From Sipunculus nudus (taxonomy: Eukaryota > Annelida > Sipuncula > Golfingiida > Sipunculidae), in the NCBI GenBank assembly GCA_026874595.1, contig CM049310.1, positions 15,166,058-15,230,057 of the forward strand: 64,000 bases of DNA. The letters run 5' to 3'. Each line of letters begins with the position of its first letter. Position 1 is the first letter of the stretch. Positions 44,317 to 56,011 of this stretch are shown piece after piece. The notes under the pieces are model-generated. The model was not told the origin of the DNA, did no database searches, and saw only the letters and a list, made by a program, of their open reading frames with translations. The position numbers and the translations under genes are program-made.

Positions 44317-44668
44317 TTAGCTCAGCTGACTGTAATTCAACTGAGGTATAGGAATGGCGCTTTGTCCGTCGTCCGTCCGGCCATCCGGCCGTCCGTTAGC
44401 AGGGCACAAATCGTAACTGCTGGTCCTCGAAACTTCTTAGTCAATATCCACTGAGGTCAATAAAAAATCTCCTTGGAAACCTGAAATTAGGTCACTGTGA
44501 CCTATATCCTCCGAGCTATGGGGCTCGAAAGTACCCCCAAGAATAATCAAAAATATAATACGAAACCCCCAAAATATTGATAATTAATGCATGGATTGTC
44601 GTGAATCTTGCCTTGAAAATTAACCATGACTAGTTTTGTCAGTTCCCGAAAAGTGGTGGCGCCACCTG
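44317..44668 (+). mobile_element. Hairpin-ended element, copy C (most complete)
   Basis: The 352-bp unit starts TTAGCTCAGCTGACTGTAAT, where CTCAGCTGACT pairs with the following TTCAACTGAG. It carries a GTCCGTCGTCCGTCCG block and ends after the perfect 12-bp palindrome GGTGGCGCCACC (44655-44666). No open frame. The start lies only four bases from the end of copy B, giving a tandem arrangement. Confidence 0.65.
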
Positions 44669-44729
44669 TATTTTTTTATTATTTAAACGAATATTTTTCT
44701 ATTTTTTTACTGTAAAATGACAACAATTA

Positions 44730-47210
44730 TGTCAGTTTCTCAGCTGTAATTACATCTAGAGTCCCAAAACCTGGTGTGTTTACAAGTGTGATCACAAGTG
44801 GGTGCCATATAGTAATCACCCTGTCTGTATGTCTGTTTGTCCGTCTGTCTGTCCATCCGTCCATCCACACAAATTTGTTTCCAGATGATACCTCCAGGTT
44901 GTATTGACACATGGATTTCAAACTTGACTTAGGTATGGCCTACCACTAATACAAGAACCTATATGATTTTGGGGTCAAAGGTCAAGGTCACAGGACTCAC
45001 TTATTTTAAAAGATTATGGCTGCTTTTTAAGCCAAGCTTCTCATCCCAATTCCCAACTTGCACATTCAGCTGACTCACTGGGTAGCGCATAAATGAATTT
45101 GGGGGTCACAAGGTCAAGGTCACAGGGGCCATCTGTTTACAAATTGGTTTTGAGATTATATCTCCAGTTTAGTCTGACAATGTTAAAACTTAACTCATAT
45201 ATGGCACACCACTAAAGTCAGAACCCTGTCAGTTTGGGGGTCCAAAGGTCAAAGATCAAGGTCACAGGACCCATTTCTTTAAAAGGAATGTGTCTGCATT
45301 TCAAGCCAAACTTTTCATCACAAACCTTCCATCCTCAAGATATTACTCACATGCCAATAGGGGAATATTTTGTTTTTCGATTTTGGGTCATAGGGGTCAA
45401 AGGTCAGGGTCACAGGGTTCCATTCATTCATAAATCAGTTTACGGGTGATAATTCTGCTTTTGCTGGACAGATTGGCTCCAAACTTTATTTATTAATGAC
45501 CCAGCACTTCAGTAAGAAACATTTTGATTTTCAGGGTCCAGAGGTCAAAGGTGAAGGTCACAGGAGCCACATCTTTAAATTACTGCGGATGCACTGTAAA
45601 TCAATGCCGATGACGAAAAATTTGGCTAAAAACTTGCATAACTGGGAAACTGGTTTTACAGTCCAATGGCCGAAACTGCAAGTATAAAAGGCGATACGTC
45701 TCCAAACACTGTCGTTCACAAGATCGAGTTCGGCTCTCGAATGGCATGGCTGGGGCTCCGCTGCTAGGATCGGTAGAGGGAATGTGGGTTGCTTCTGCCT
45801 TTGCGGCTGTGGATGCTGTAGCTTTCCTGAAAGGTCACCGGCTCGGGATGTACGGTGGAGGCCTTTCGCGGCTCTCTGCTTGGCTTGGTGTGGCATCGCG
45901 TCTGTTGGCTCAGAGAACGTGCTTAAGGCACGAACAGGGCTGAGGTCTTGACCACAGCAACCTGTTGCTCCTCGACGAGTGTTAACTTCTTCGACGTTCG
46001 CACTGTAAATCAAACCTTTCATCCCAGACTTTCCAGTGGAAGAAATCTGAAGATTACCTGGTCAGAGGTCAAAGTCACTGGACCCACTTTTTTTTAAAAA
46101 GATTGTTAAAATAATATAAATGCTGCAGGTTCAAGGATAATAAGTTCTCAGATTTGTTGCTCACTAGGTCATTGGTTAAGGTCACAGGACCTCATTCTGA
46201 AAATTTTCTTTAAAAAATAGCCTTATTGACAATGTCAGCTAAGCGTCGAGACCCCTGGTTCTATTTTTGTTTACTTTATTCCTTTATTTTGAGACTGCCA
46301 AATTATATTGATATTATCAGATTCGCAACTGTGGTTTAATCTGTCCTGAAACGTTGTGTGTTAATAAGGGCCCCGCTTGAAAAAGCAGATGCCATATATT
46401 AATCACCCTGTCCGTCCGTCCGTTCTTCTGTTCGTCTTTCTGTATGTCCGTCAAATTTGTTTCCTGATGATAACTCCAGTTTGGTTTGACGTATGGATCT
46501 CAAACTTGACTAATATATGGTCCACCAGTTACGCAAGAACTCTCTTGGTTAAGGGGACATGAGGTCAAAGGTCAAGGTCACAGGACTCACTTATTTAGAA
46601 AGATTGTGGATGTATTTTAAGCCAAATTTTTCATCACAAACCTTCCATCCTGCACATAAAGCTGACCTGCCAATAGGGGAAGAACCTGATCATTTTTGAT
46701 GCCGCAGAGTCAAAGTCACAGGGGCCATATGTCCACCTATTTTTTTCCGGATGATAACTCCAGTTTGGATTGTCATTTAAAGGTTTCAATCTTGACCAAC
46801 CAGTAATGTTAGAAACACTTTTGTTTTTGGGGTCATGAGGTTAAAGGTCAAGGTCACAGGAACAACTTCTTTAAAAAGAATGTGGATGTATTTTAAGCCA
46901 AACTTTTCATCCCAAACCTTTCATCTTCCAGATATGGCTCACCTGCCAATAGTGTGGAAGAAACTTATGAATCTTGGGGTCACGAGGTCAAGGTCATGGA
47001 ACCATCTATTAACATTTTAGTTTCCAGATGATAACACCAGTTTCGATTGAAATATTGGTTTCAAACTTGACTTATATATGGCCCCTCATTAAAATAAGAA
47101 CTCTGTTGATTCCGGGATCATGAGATCAAAGGTCAAGGTCACAAGACTCATTACTTTAGAAAGATTGTGGATGCATTTTAAGCCAAACTTTTAAGTTGCA
47201 TCTCTGGTGC
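44730..47210 (+). repeat. Degenerate ~140-bp repeat array, receptor-motif type, plus orientation
   Basis: AGGTCAAAGGTCAAGGTCACAGG-type motifs recur near 44981, 45111, 45246, 45397, 45549, 46062, 46562, 46706, 46836, 46986 and 47125. The long gap between 45549 and 46062 is partly due to an insertion. The best copy, at 46562, has an exact DR1 (AGGTCAAAGGTCA) overlapping an exact TCAAGGTCA. The text between motifs matches the reverse complement of the 42.3-43.5 kb array. Confidence 0.85.
45605..45999. other. 395-bp GC-rich insertion with a 14-bp target duplication
   Basis: The insertion splits a repeat unit. GCACTGTAAATCAA is present on both sides (45591-45604 and 46000-46013), and removing one copy with the insert restores a normal unit. 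The insert is markedly more GC- and CpG-rich than its surroundings. It lacks a poly(A) tail on either strand. Both strands carry open frames (minus 45558-46022, 154 codons; plus 45746-45943), but they cross the insert boundary or lack domains. A minus-strand segment beginning ATGCCACACCAAGCCAAGCA weakly resembles the start of a histone H3 coding sequence with indels; this is low confidence. A retroposed pseudogene or a SINE-like unit is possible. Confidence 0.55.
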
Positions 47211-47219
47211 TTCAAATTT

Positions 47220-47500
47220 CCTGTGCACTTTTTTTTATTCAGAAACTTGAATACAGAGAAGAGTACTCAAAATCAAGCTTTTACCTCTTTGTTCCAAGAA
47301 TATGGGTCACCTAATTATGACCTAATTTCAGGTTTACAAGGTTTCTTCAGGATCTAGCTCTCATGATATTACGTTAAAGTGGTTGTAAGTCAAATGATTA
47401 TGATTTGTGCCCTAATAACTGACTGATTGTCAGAGAGACAACGGACAAAGGTGGACACCCCAGCTCAGATCACTATCAGTCAGATCAGCTTAATGTTGAA
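47220..47500 (-). mobile_element. Partial hairpin-ended element, minus orientation
   Basis: It shares CCTAATTTCAGGTTT, GATTTGTGCCCTA, GACAACGGACAAAG and a terminal AGCTCAGATCACTATCAGTC-like hairpin with copies A to C. It is more diverged. Confidence 0.5.
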
Positions 47501-48420
47501 AACAAGTGAAAATGCTAAATGTATTTTTAATGTATAAGAGCCATCAACCTTGCGTCTATTTAAGACTAACACCATTGTCAGCTTTCATGAAAATCTGTAA
47601 TTTGATATGTGAGAAATATTCACTTAAGTATTACTTTATACATTAGCTGTCATTTAAGCAATTTGCATCTATGGAAAACTGGTTAAGCCAATTTTCACAT
47701 TTTGCATGGAAAAAAATATATAATTCTAAATAAGGCACATTCTTTTAATCTGTCCAAATAAATGAAAATTATTTATGTGACATTCAGTCTATGATTAGAA
47801 CAAAACTTCAAATAATAGAACTGCACACATCTAGTATTACATCTGCACAATTTTTCTTAACACCTTTACACCTGCACACACAGGGCTCGGTTTTGCGGTA
47901 GAATTTACCCTACGGTATTCCCCCGAGCAGCAGGCAGCAGGTGGAACATTGCAAAGATTTGCACAGAACAAACACCAGACCCCTGGGTGAATTGTTTAAC
48001 ATCCTGTATCAGACCTTGCTCACACTGTGGGCTAATATAGTTTACTTACATATGTGTACCAGCTGACATGGGCACTTATTAGCAAAAACAGGGAAGCATT
48101 TACATAATAGTTTTGGCATGTTCAAGGAGCAAATAATATGCATGTTATCTCATGCACAATGCTGGTTTATGTATTGACACACTGGATGTGCATCAAAAGT
48201 TTATTTCTGTGCCCTGATCTTACAGATACATGGTTAAATGTCCGGGTTTGTAACCATGTTCATCTGCTAATAGAAATGGATTAAGCCTGTAAAATGTCAA
48301 TAAATTAGAGAGATCAGCTGAAAATTCAATCAAGAATGAAATTCATATTTGAAAATTAAGACGTTGATCCTGCAGGGGACCCCCCCCCCCCGGATCCGCG
48401 CCTGGTGTTGTTATCAATTT
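47500..48420. other. No supported gene; spacer in the repeat field
   Basis: AT-rich with a 12-base C run near 48380 next to GGATCC. No element is recognised. Confidence 0.4.
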
Positions 48421-48660
48421 TATGCTTGAACTAGGGACCCGTGGGTCTCAACATTCAGCTTAATTTGTCTATAAGGATATGTTTATGAGCTTTTACAAAA
48501 TATGGGTCCTTTGACCTCGAGCTGGAGTTATTATCCATAAACTAATTTGTGAATAGATGGGCCCTGTGACCTTGTCCTTTGACCTAGTTATCCCATAATC
48601 AAAAGGAAACTTCCCCAAGGGGCAGGTGTATCAAATGTGGAGGACGGAAGGTTCAATACC
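48420..48660 (-). repeat. Isolated receptor-motif repeat units, minus orientation
   Basis: It contains TTTGACCTCGAGCTGGAG, CCCTGTGACCTTGTCC and TTCCCCAAGGGGCAGGTG text, matching the 42.3-43.5 kb units. Confidence 0.65.
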
Positions 48661-49650
48661 ACCTTTTGGTCTTGTCCTGTAGCCCTTACTATTGTCATGC
48701 TACAAGGTAGTGTGAATACTTGTAACCAAGGAGAATGAGATATACATAATTTTCACTAAAAAAAAAGTTTTGACGTAATAAGAGCCCTGGGCGATCTCAA
48801 AATTGATTTTATTTTTCAAATATTTTTATACTCTAAAAAGGCGCACCCCCCCCCCCCCACATCTGCCAACAAAGGGCGATACTATCCTCAAACACCGCGA
48901 CTTGTGTACACGTGTTGACTTCACAGCACATTCACGGCCATTCAGAGAAACCAAAGATCTTTAGCGATGGTTCTGTGAAGTTGTGAAAAAAAAAAATAAC
49001 TAATCCAAGTGATACCGATTTGCAGACGATTTCATTTTGTTATGTATGCGAGTGCAAGAATTGTATGAATGACTGCAGTTCCAAATTTCCTTTGCAGGTG
49101 AAGAGGAATAATAAGGATGGTATTAAACTCTTTAATAAAAGTCAACCCCTAATAAGGTGGTAGAATATGTAAAATGTTCAGATAAATATATGTTAAACAG
49201 TATTAATTTGAAAGATGAAAAACAAATTATGATATTGGACGTCGGTACCCCGATTTTGTCAATCACCTTGCGCATTCTTCAGCAGTCTTGTGGAGCATTG
49301 CTCCTCTCAGAGTGAAGACATTTAAAAGATTAAAAGTAAAAAAAAATAAAAATAAAACGAAGAATACCTTTAATATATTTTCTTAAAATATTATGGTATC
49401 TGCCAATATTGTGTTATAAAATTTTTTGCTTACGCCTGTATACCAGTGGAAATAAACTTGCACTGGGCAAAAACATTGGCCTGAAACACACACAGAAGGC
49501 ACAAAACCTCGTGGCCATATTGTGCAACTTCAAGTTTTTCAAGCTTCAAACAATGTTTACTCCAGTGTTTCTTCTTGTATGTTTCTTCTAATGATTTTGA
49601 TGAGCAAGACTGGATCTCTAGTCATGCAGTCTTCTTATCGACTGTTTAAT
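48660..49650. other. No supported gene
   Basis: Mixed AT-rich DNA with a C run near 48846-48859. Short open frames at 49409-49719 have no domain support. Confidence 0.4.
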
Positions 49651-49654
49651 TACA

Positions 49655-49870
49655 CAGCTGACTTTCAGTCATGCTGTGCTATAGGGATGGCTCTTTGTCC
49701 GTCGTCCTTCCGTTCGTAAGCAGGGCACAAACCGTAACCGTAAGGGCTAGGATCATGAACCCTATGCAGTCTTAGAGTTTCTAAAAATATCTCCTTGCAA
49801 ACCTGAAATAAGGTCACTGCGACCTATATTCTCCGTGTTACGGGGTAAGTTTGCAGCTCCAGAATTATAT
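49655..49870 (+). mobile_element. Partial hairpin-ended element, plus orientation
   Basis: ACAGCTGACTTTCAGTCATG is followed by GGCTCTTTGTCCGTCGTCC, AGCAGGGCACAAACCGTAAC and CCTGAAATAAGGTCACTGCG. All segments align in order with copy C, but the right end is missing. Confidence 0.6.
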
Positions 49871-49889
49871 AGCCAAAACATATCCCTAT

Positions 49890-50700
49890 AGCCAAAATTT
49901 TCGTCCAAAACCTTCCATCTTTTACACATGGCTCACCTACCAACAAGGGGGGGGGGGGGGGGGCTATAATTATTTTGAGGTCACAAGGTCACAGGACCCA
50001 CTTCTTTGAAAAGCTGGTGGATGCATTTTAAGCAAAACCTTTCATCAAAAACCTTTGATCTTCCACATATTTGTCATATAACAAAAAGGAAAAGAATCCT
50101 AAAGATTTTGAGGTCACAAAGTCAAGGTCAAAGGACCCACTTCATTAAAAAGGTTGTGGACACATTTCAAGCTAGACTTTCATTCCAAACCCTCCAACAT
50201 TGACATTTCCCTTCTCTGCCAACAGGGGAAAAGACCTGTTGATTTTGAGGAGGTCAAAGGTCAAGTTCACAGCACCCATTTCTAGCGTGGAGTCATTTTA
50301 AGGCAAACTTTTCAATCTATACCTTACATCTGTCATATATGGCCCCTACCAATAGGGGAAGAATCCTATTGATGTCGAGTTCAAAAGGTCAGAGGTCAAG
50401 GTCACACTAATAAATTGTTCCTAATGCTTGTGAACATATTTCAAGCTGAACTAATCATCCCAAACCTTTCACATGAAAGACATCACAATTTTAGATGCCC
50501 CATCTAAGCATCACTCAACTGGATTCAAACTTCATATTTATGGGTCTTTTTGCTTGAAGAAATACTTATTGATTTTGGAGTCAGCTGGTCAGGAGGTTAA
50601 AGGTTGCAGGTCAAAGTTATTCACACATTGGTTGCCAAGTTATTACTCCAGTTTAAGTGGTTAGTAGTTTAAGTTGTTTGTAGTTACCCTTCACTCTAGA
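49890..50700 (+). repeat. Degenerate ~140-bp receptor-motif repeat, plus orientation
   Basis: Units with motifs occur near 49977, 50110, 50249, 50388 and 50585. A G run of about 16 bases lies near 49948. An exact AGGTCAAAGGTCA occurs at about 50251. Confidence 0.75.
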
Positions 50701-52440
50701 AAGAATCCAATAGATGTCTGGGCAAAAGGCCAAGATCATAGGTCAGGGATGTAAACAACAGAAACTTGCTTTGTAGACCATCTCTATTTTTCTTGTATAT
50801 ACCATTGCACTCCCAACTGGTACATCTCACTGTGTGGCCGTAATTGTAAAGCGACACTTGTGATATAGGACTCCCTTTGCATCAGTCCATTGAATGATTA
50901 GGACATCATTAGTGCATAACAAAAAGACTCTTGTTGCCTGAGGTATTACTTAATGCTTCGGCCAAGCGTTAAGACTATAAGAGTAATGTATTAAGGTTTT
51001 GCTACTGATTTTTAAGATGATGGGAACATTTTGCAGTTATTTTATTGAGTCATAGCAATAAACTTAGTTTCCTAGATATCTAAATATTTTTTATACAAAT
51101 AATCAGATATACAAGCGTTTGTTCTGCTGTGTTGGTCTGTACCAGTATTAGAATGGCTAAATTGGATTTACAAGACTCTTAGGGGTGCTTTCTGCATTTC
51201 TTTTGTTTCAGGTTTTTGCAGTTTACCTACCTTGCTGACCCCACTAAAATGCAAGGTATATATATTCGACTAACACTTTTATATTTGTATGTCCATAAAT
51301 CTGATATGAGAGGTCTCCAATCTGATCATGTCTTTTGAATTGTTTTGGAAATTCAATACTGTATCATTCTTTGGAGCAATTGCCACAAGTTTGGTCTCTT
51401 ATTGGAGGATGTGTGATATCAAATGTAAGAAATCCATTGTCTGCCAGGTAGCCACCTTAGAAATCCTGTTGGGAGTGCAGTTTCTGTGATTTCTTTTTAA
51501 TGTTTGGTCCCTTTTAGAGGATGTTTGTTGTCAGATTTCAGACCTGTTAGAAATCCAATATGGCCACCAGGTGGCCATCTTTAAATTCCTTTTGAACATA
51601 TTATCTCAAGAACTGTTAATTGAATGCAATGGGACATATATAAATGAAATCTTGCAAAGGATTGGGTCAAAGATTCTTTAAAAAAATGACCATCATTTAT
51701 GAAAGTTCAGTACAGTTGGTTTGTGTTTAAAAGTCAATCAGAAGCACATTTCTAAAAATTCTTGCATGGATTTACTTGATTTTTAGCTATATATGTTAAT
51801 CTTATATTTGGCCTGTGTGGTGTTCCAATTGAGACTAACAGGTATCTAGCTAGCTATGGGATTAGTTCCTATTAGCTCAACAACCAAACATTTTGCATCA
51901 GACCATCAAGTCACGGCGTTTTATCTAGACATATCTGATATGTATTTCTGTCATTGTAAAAAGTCTCAACAAAATTGGCAAACAGAATCTTCAAAAATTT
52001 GAAAGGAAGTTTTGAATCTCAGCCCATGATATTGCAGGTCATGCTTTGCAGCTGAACGTCATGACCCATGGGTCACTTGTTTATTAGGTTGCATGTTATA
52101 AATAATCTACCTAAACAAAGAGGGGTAAATCATGCATCATGTAACACTTGTGTTGTACAAAAAATATAACAACAGCACCAGATTCCCTAAATAATTTTAT
52201 TTGCAGCCAAGTGATAACTGATTATATACAGGGGGACAAATGTACAAATCACAGACTCACTTCCACAACTCTCACTGTTACACACAAACATGTGCATCAT
52301 CAAAAACATCTTATTCACAAAATCATTACTTCTGAATTAACAAAATGTTGGCAATTTATTGTGCAGATGAAATTAAGACAGATTAAACAGGAATAAACGA
52401 ATAAATAACTAAATGAAAATCTATCCACCAAAATACTGCC
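50700..52440. other. Non-coding region between the repeat field and the minisatellite
   Basis: AT-rich. Two ~130-bp segments with GGCCACCAGGTGGCC-like text (about 51440-51580) look like a degraded repeat. No other gene is supported. TTTATT at about 52079, 52194 and 52352 could be polyadenylation signals for the minus-strand Sec16-like gene. Confidence 0.35.
51212..51255 (+). CDS. Possible small internal exon (weak)
   Basis: A good acceptor (CATTTCTTTTGTTTCAG) and a donor-like AAG/GTATAT bound 44 bases that are open in one frame (FLQFTYLADPTKMQ). No neighbouring exons were found on this strand, so this may be chance. Confidence 0.2.
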
Positions 52441-52454
52441 GTGAAAGACCAGCA

Positions 52455-52735
52455 GACCATTCCTGGATAGTGCACATTACTCCCAGATAGTGCACACCAC
52501 GTTCAGATGGTGCACACTACTTTCAGAGAGTGCATGTCACTCCCAGATGGTGCACATTACTCCCAGATGGTGCACACCACTTTCAGATGGTGCACCCCAC
52601 TTTGAAATGGTGCACACTACTTTCAGATGGTGCACACCACTTTCAGATGGTGCACATCACTTTCAGATGGTGCACACCACTGTTAGATTGTGCACACCAC
52701 TTTCAGATGGTATACACTCAGAGAAGATGGTGCAT
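52455..52735. repeat. 20-bp minisatellite, about 14 units
   Basis: The unit TTTCAGATGGTGCACACCAC and variants repeat every 20 bases. Each carries the palindrome GTGCAC. The two overlapping plus frames here are by-products of the repeat. Confidence 0.95.
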
Positions 52736-52749
52736 ATGTTAAAAGTTTT

Positions 52750-55290
52750 TTCCTCAATTTATGTTTGACAGTTTAATTAATGGATGAGTCACAATTCCAG
52801 GTGATTTCTTTTGACTTTATTAAATGCTGGCCAACTATCCCATTATCATGAAATAATGTACTGGAAAACATGATTCGGGCTACTAATTCAAGTTTTTTTT
52901 TTATATAGTATTATTTCATATGACTTTAATCCACCCACTCTGGGAACATTTTGTTATCTCTTGCCTATCCATTCCCTCAAGGTACACTATATTCACACTA
53001 CATAACAATACAATCATCACAGAAAATACAGAGTGTTTCATAATATACAGATTTTTCACATTATTCTTTTCAACAGAATATCACAAATACAAATATTGCT
53101 AAATAAAATGGTAATACTACTAAGCAAATCACTGGTTGCTTCTGTCATGTAACCTTTCTTCCAGTTACTGAAGGTAATAAATACTATATAATCATGGTAT
53201 ACTATTTTAACTACCGGTATCCATTTTACCTATGAATTGGATGCTGTGATAGAATTATGCATAATTCATGCATGGTCAATATGTCTTATTTTATAATATG
53301 ATATATAATATATAAGACATACTGGCCAGGTGTAGACAAAAGTCTGCAGTAAATGTTGAAGCTCAAAATAGTGGTGACTGGTATTCAGTGCTCCATCTCA
53401 AAAATCATATTAACTAAATATAAATAACAGTGATGGGTATAGCTGTCTGAGAAAAATACACTAGAATGCTGAAAATCCCCATCAGGGGTCTCCACCTCTG
53501 CCAATCCAAATTAATGTAACACTGCAAAGTAGCAAAGTTAAATGCTTATTTTAACAGTTTTTCAACTAGAAGAATTAACAATCCAGTCAGCTTCAAAATT
53601 TGTGTATTTTAAATGTTCTGAGTCAAACAGATTATTATATTGTTCAGGACAATATTGTCAGTTTTATAAAATAAAATGAAAATTTGAACACAATCTATGT
53701 TTACTCTAGACAATATGACACAATACCTGGTGGACACATAAAAGCATGGTCCCTTTATATTTTGCCCTTTTCATGCACCACTGACACTTTTTGTGCCAGT
53801 CTCTGGCACTAACTTCAAGACAGTATATACAAATATAAGATTTGCTTAACACAGGCACACCACTAGAAAATACATCTTACATCTCACTTTCATATGCAAT
53901 TAAAAATAATGTTAACATGTCCCTTAATTGGTATACAAATTGGCTCACATTACCAGTAATCATCATGCGAGATGTTTATATGGCAAACTGGCTGCATAAT
54001 GATGATACAGGGTAGCAGAGATCAAATATAATGTTTACAAATAAACGACCATGCATGTATCAGTATATTTATATGCAAATTAATATGACTGAAATATATA
54101 TATTTGTATATAAGAACCTCAGTTTACATGAACCCATCTGATATAACCACCTCTACATTGTTGACACACCCAACAAGACCTCTGATGAGTTTTTCCCATT
54201 ATCATACATGCACTCACATCATATACATGCATACACCTCTGTATCAGTGAAATATAAGGTCAGAACAGTCTTTGTATTTAATAGGGTTCTGAGAGACTGT
54301 AAGCTCACAACTTTGATGACTGTGCACATAAAACAGAAATAAAGGAGTATACCCCAAGATGAAATTAAATACTAAAAATATTAAGAGCAAATTTGGAAAA
54401 TATGAAGGCCAGTGTTTATCACAAGACTCAGTCCTAAAAGATTGCAACATGTACATGTACACTTAAAGCCTTGAGATCAGCTATGGTTGAACAAAATATC
54501 TTCATAAAATGTCTTATGATACCGAAGGTGAGCCTACCATCCACCTTTCATGCACTGCAACATATTCTGCAGAAAAAAACTCAGAAGTCAACCATCATAA
54601 ATTTCATGAAATTTGGGCTCATTTTACAAAAAGATTTTTTTTTAAAGAACACAGCTGCTTTTTCATTGGCTCAGTTTAATATCCAGAGTGCCTGTGCATA
54701 AATGAACAAATTTTGGAACAATTGCAGAAACTACACAACAGCTTTCGCAAATATGGCAGAAATTCAAGCATTTTCATTTTTCATATTACTGGGTTGGATA
54801 TGAACAAGTGCCCTTGGATCATTGTGCTCACCTGATGAGAATGACCAGTGACATGTTACTGACAACTTCACATAATTTGATTGACATTGCTCATACATTT
54901 TGGGAATCACTGGTTTTTGTTTTTCTTTTCTTTTTATGCAAGAAACTGATGAGTTTAATATACATGTACATAAACTGGGAACAGTGCAGGTACAGCTAAA
55001 CTGAAATGAACTGCTCTAGAACATTAAAATTTCTTGAAGACAAATAAAACTTGCACATGATATATCCATCCTGTTCTAAAATCTATTATTATTTGTCAAT
55101 AACAATTCATCTGATGGTAATTACTATCAAGTTATTATATCTGTAATATAATGCAGGATGGCAAGCTTAAATGTTTAACCATATACCCATGCACAGACTG
55201 TATACACAGACATAAAATATAACTCTTCGAATAGTTACTCAAGAAGTCAACTGACTCAGCCAGTTCATATCATATAACAGATTAATTATG
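52750..55290. other. No supported coding sequence; downstream of the Sec16-like stop
   Basis: AT-rich non-coding DNA without arrays. It may belong to a long 3' UTR of the minus-strand gene or be intergenic. Confidence 0.4.
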
Positions 55291-55299
55291 ACTTCAAAG

Positions 55300-55715
55300 C
55301 TTGAAGAATCTTATGGAATATCAAGAATAAACATGATATCCCATTATGCTTAGGATCATACATTAACAAGGTATCAAATGATCCTTGTACACAAATATAA
55401 ACATGGTATCCCATGATCCTTGTGCACACATTTATAGACATGGTATCCCATCCTTTGATGAAATTGGTCATGAATATACAGGATATCCCACAATTCCTGG
55501 GACTCATTGATAAACAAATCCCATTAGACTTAAGGTTATGAATAAGAATTAGATCCCATGATGTTTGGGTCATGTATATAAATGATATCCCATGGAGCCT
55601 GGGGTCATGAATAAACATCATATCCAAGCTTTGATGTTTTAGGTCATGATTAAGCATTATATCCCATGGAACCTGGGTCATGTTTATAAATGATATCCCA
55701 TGATTCTTTGGTGTA
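55300..55715 (-). repeat. Degenerate ~38-40-bp minisatellite (ATATCCCATG core)
   Basis: About ten copies share AACATGATATCCCATGAT-like text and a GGTCATGA-type segment. The 131-codon minus frame through them shows the same periodicity (IHDP/HGIS-type repeats) and is not considered a gene. It lies 105 bases downstream of the Sec16-like stop codon, so it would be in the 3' UTR. Confidence 0.8.
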
Positions 55716-55819
55716 CTGGTGGGAAATTCAAGTCACTTAACATCTAAGAGACAGTTATTTCCCTCTCCGCACCATTAGATAAAATTTAGTATTTCCTAAT
55801 TGATATGATGTTGCATTAG

Positions 55820-56011
55820 CTATCTTGGGTATGCCCTCCTCTGTCCAAATCGTGGCCCCCTTCCAGGTCCTGAATGACTGGTGGTGCCCCCTGCTGAGCC
55901 CTGACTGAACTGTGATGGGTTAAACATCATGGGCATGCCAGGTGGAGGGGCTCCTTCCTTGGTTGCAGCAGGAGGGGGCGCTACACTCGCTGGTTTATTT
56001 TCTGCTGGGCC
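55820..56011 (-). CDS. SEC16: Sec16-like protein, last coding exon
   Basis: The minus-strand acceptor TTTTTATTGCAG precedes 63 codons and TAG (55822-55820). The peptide begins GPAENKPASVAPPPAA, is Pro/Ala/Gly-rich, contains MPMMFNPSQFSQ and ends GPRFGQRRAYPR. Sec16 proteins organise COPII coats at ER exit sites. Their C-termini carry an F/YNP-x-Q-type segment and finish with a G-x-GQR-K/R-type tail, which this matches in order and spacing. Together with the 61058-61117 exon the resemblance is good, but it rests on remembered family features, not an alignment. Upstream exons, including the central ACE1-type domain, lie beyond the window. The 3' UTR probably includes the 55.3-55.7 kb minisatellite. 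Confidence 0.65.
   Translation of the reverse strand, partial: GPAENKPASVAPPPAATKEGAPPPGMPMMFNPSQFSQGSAGGTTSHSGPGRGPRFGQRRAYPR

Noticed and set aside
45558-46022. 154-codon minus frame as a gene
   Set aside because: It runs across both boundaries of the insertion and into the surrounding repeat, so it cannot be one original coding sequence.
48370-48410. CCTGCAGG, a C run and GGATCC close together, suggesting cloning vector contamination
   Set aside because: The flanks are normal genomic text with no vector backbone, and C runs next to GGATCC-like words also occur in natural repeats of marine invertebrates.
55286-55681. 131-codon minus frame next to the Sec16-like exon
   Set aside because: The peptide periodicity follows the ~39-bp minisatellite, and it lies downstream of the gene's stop codon.
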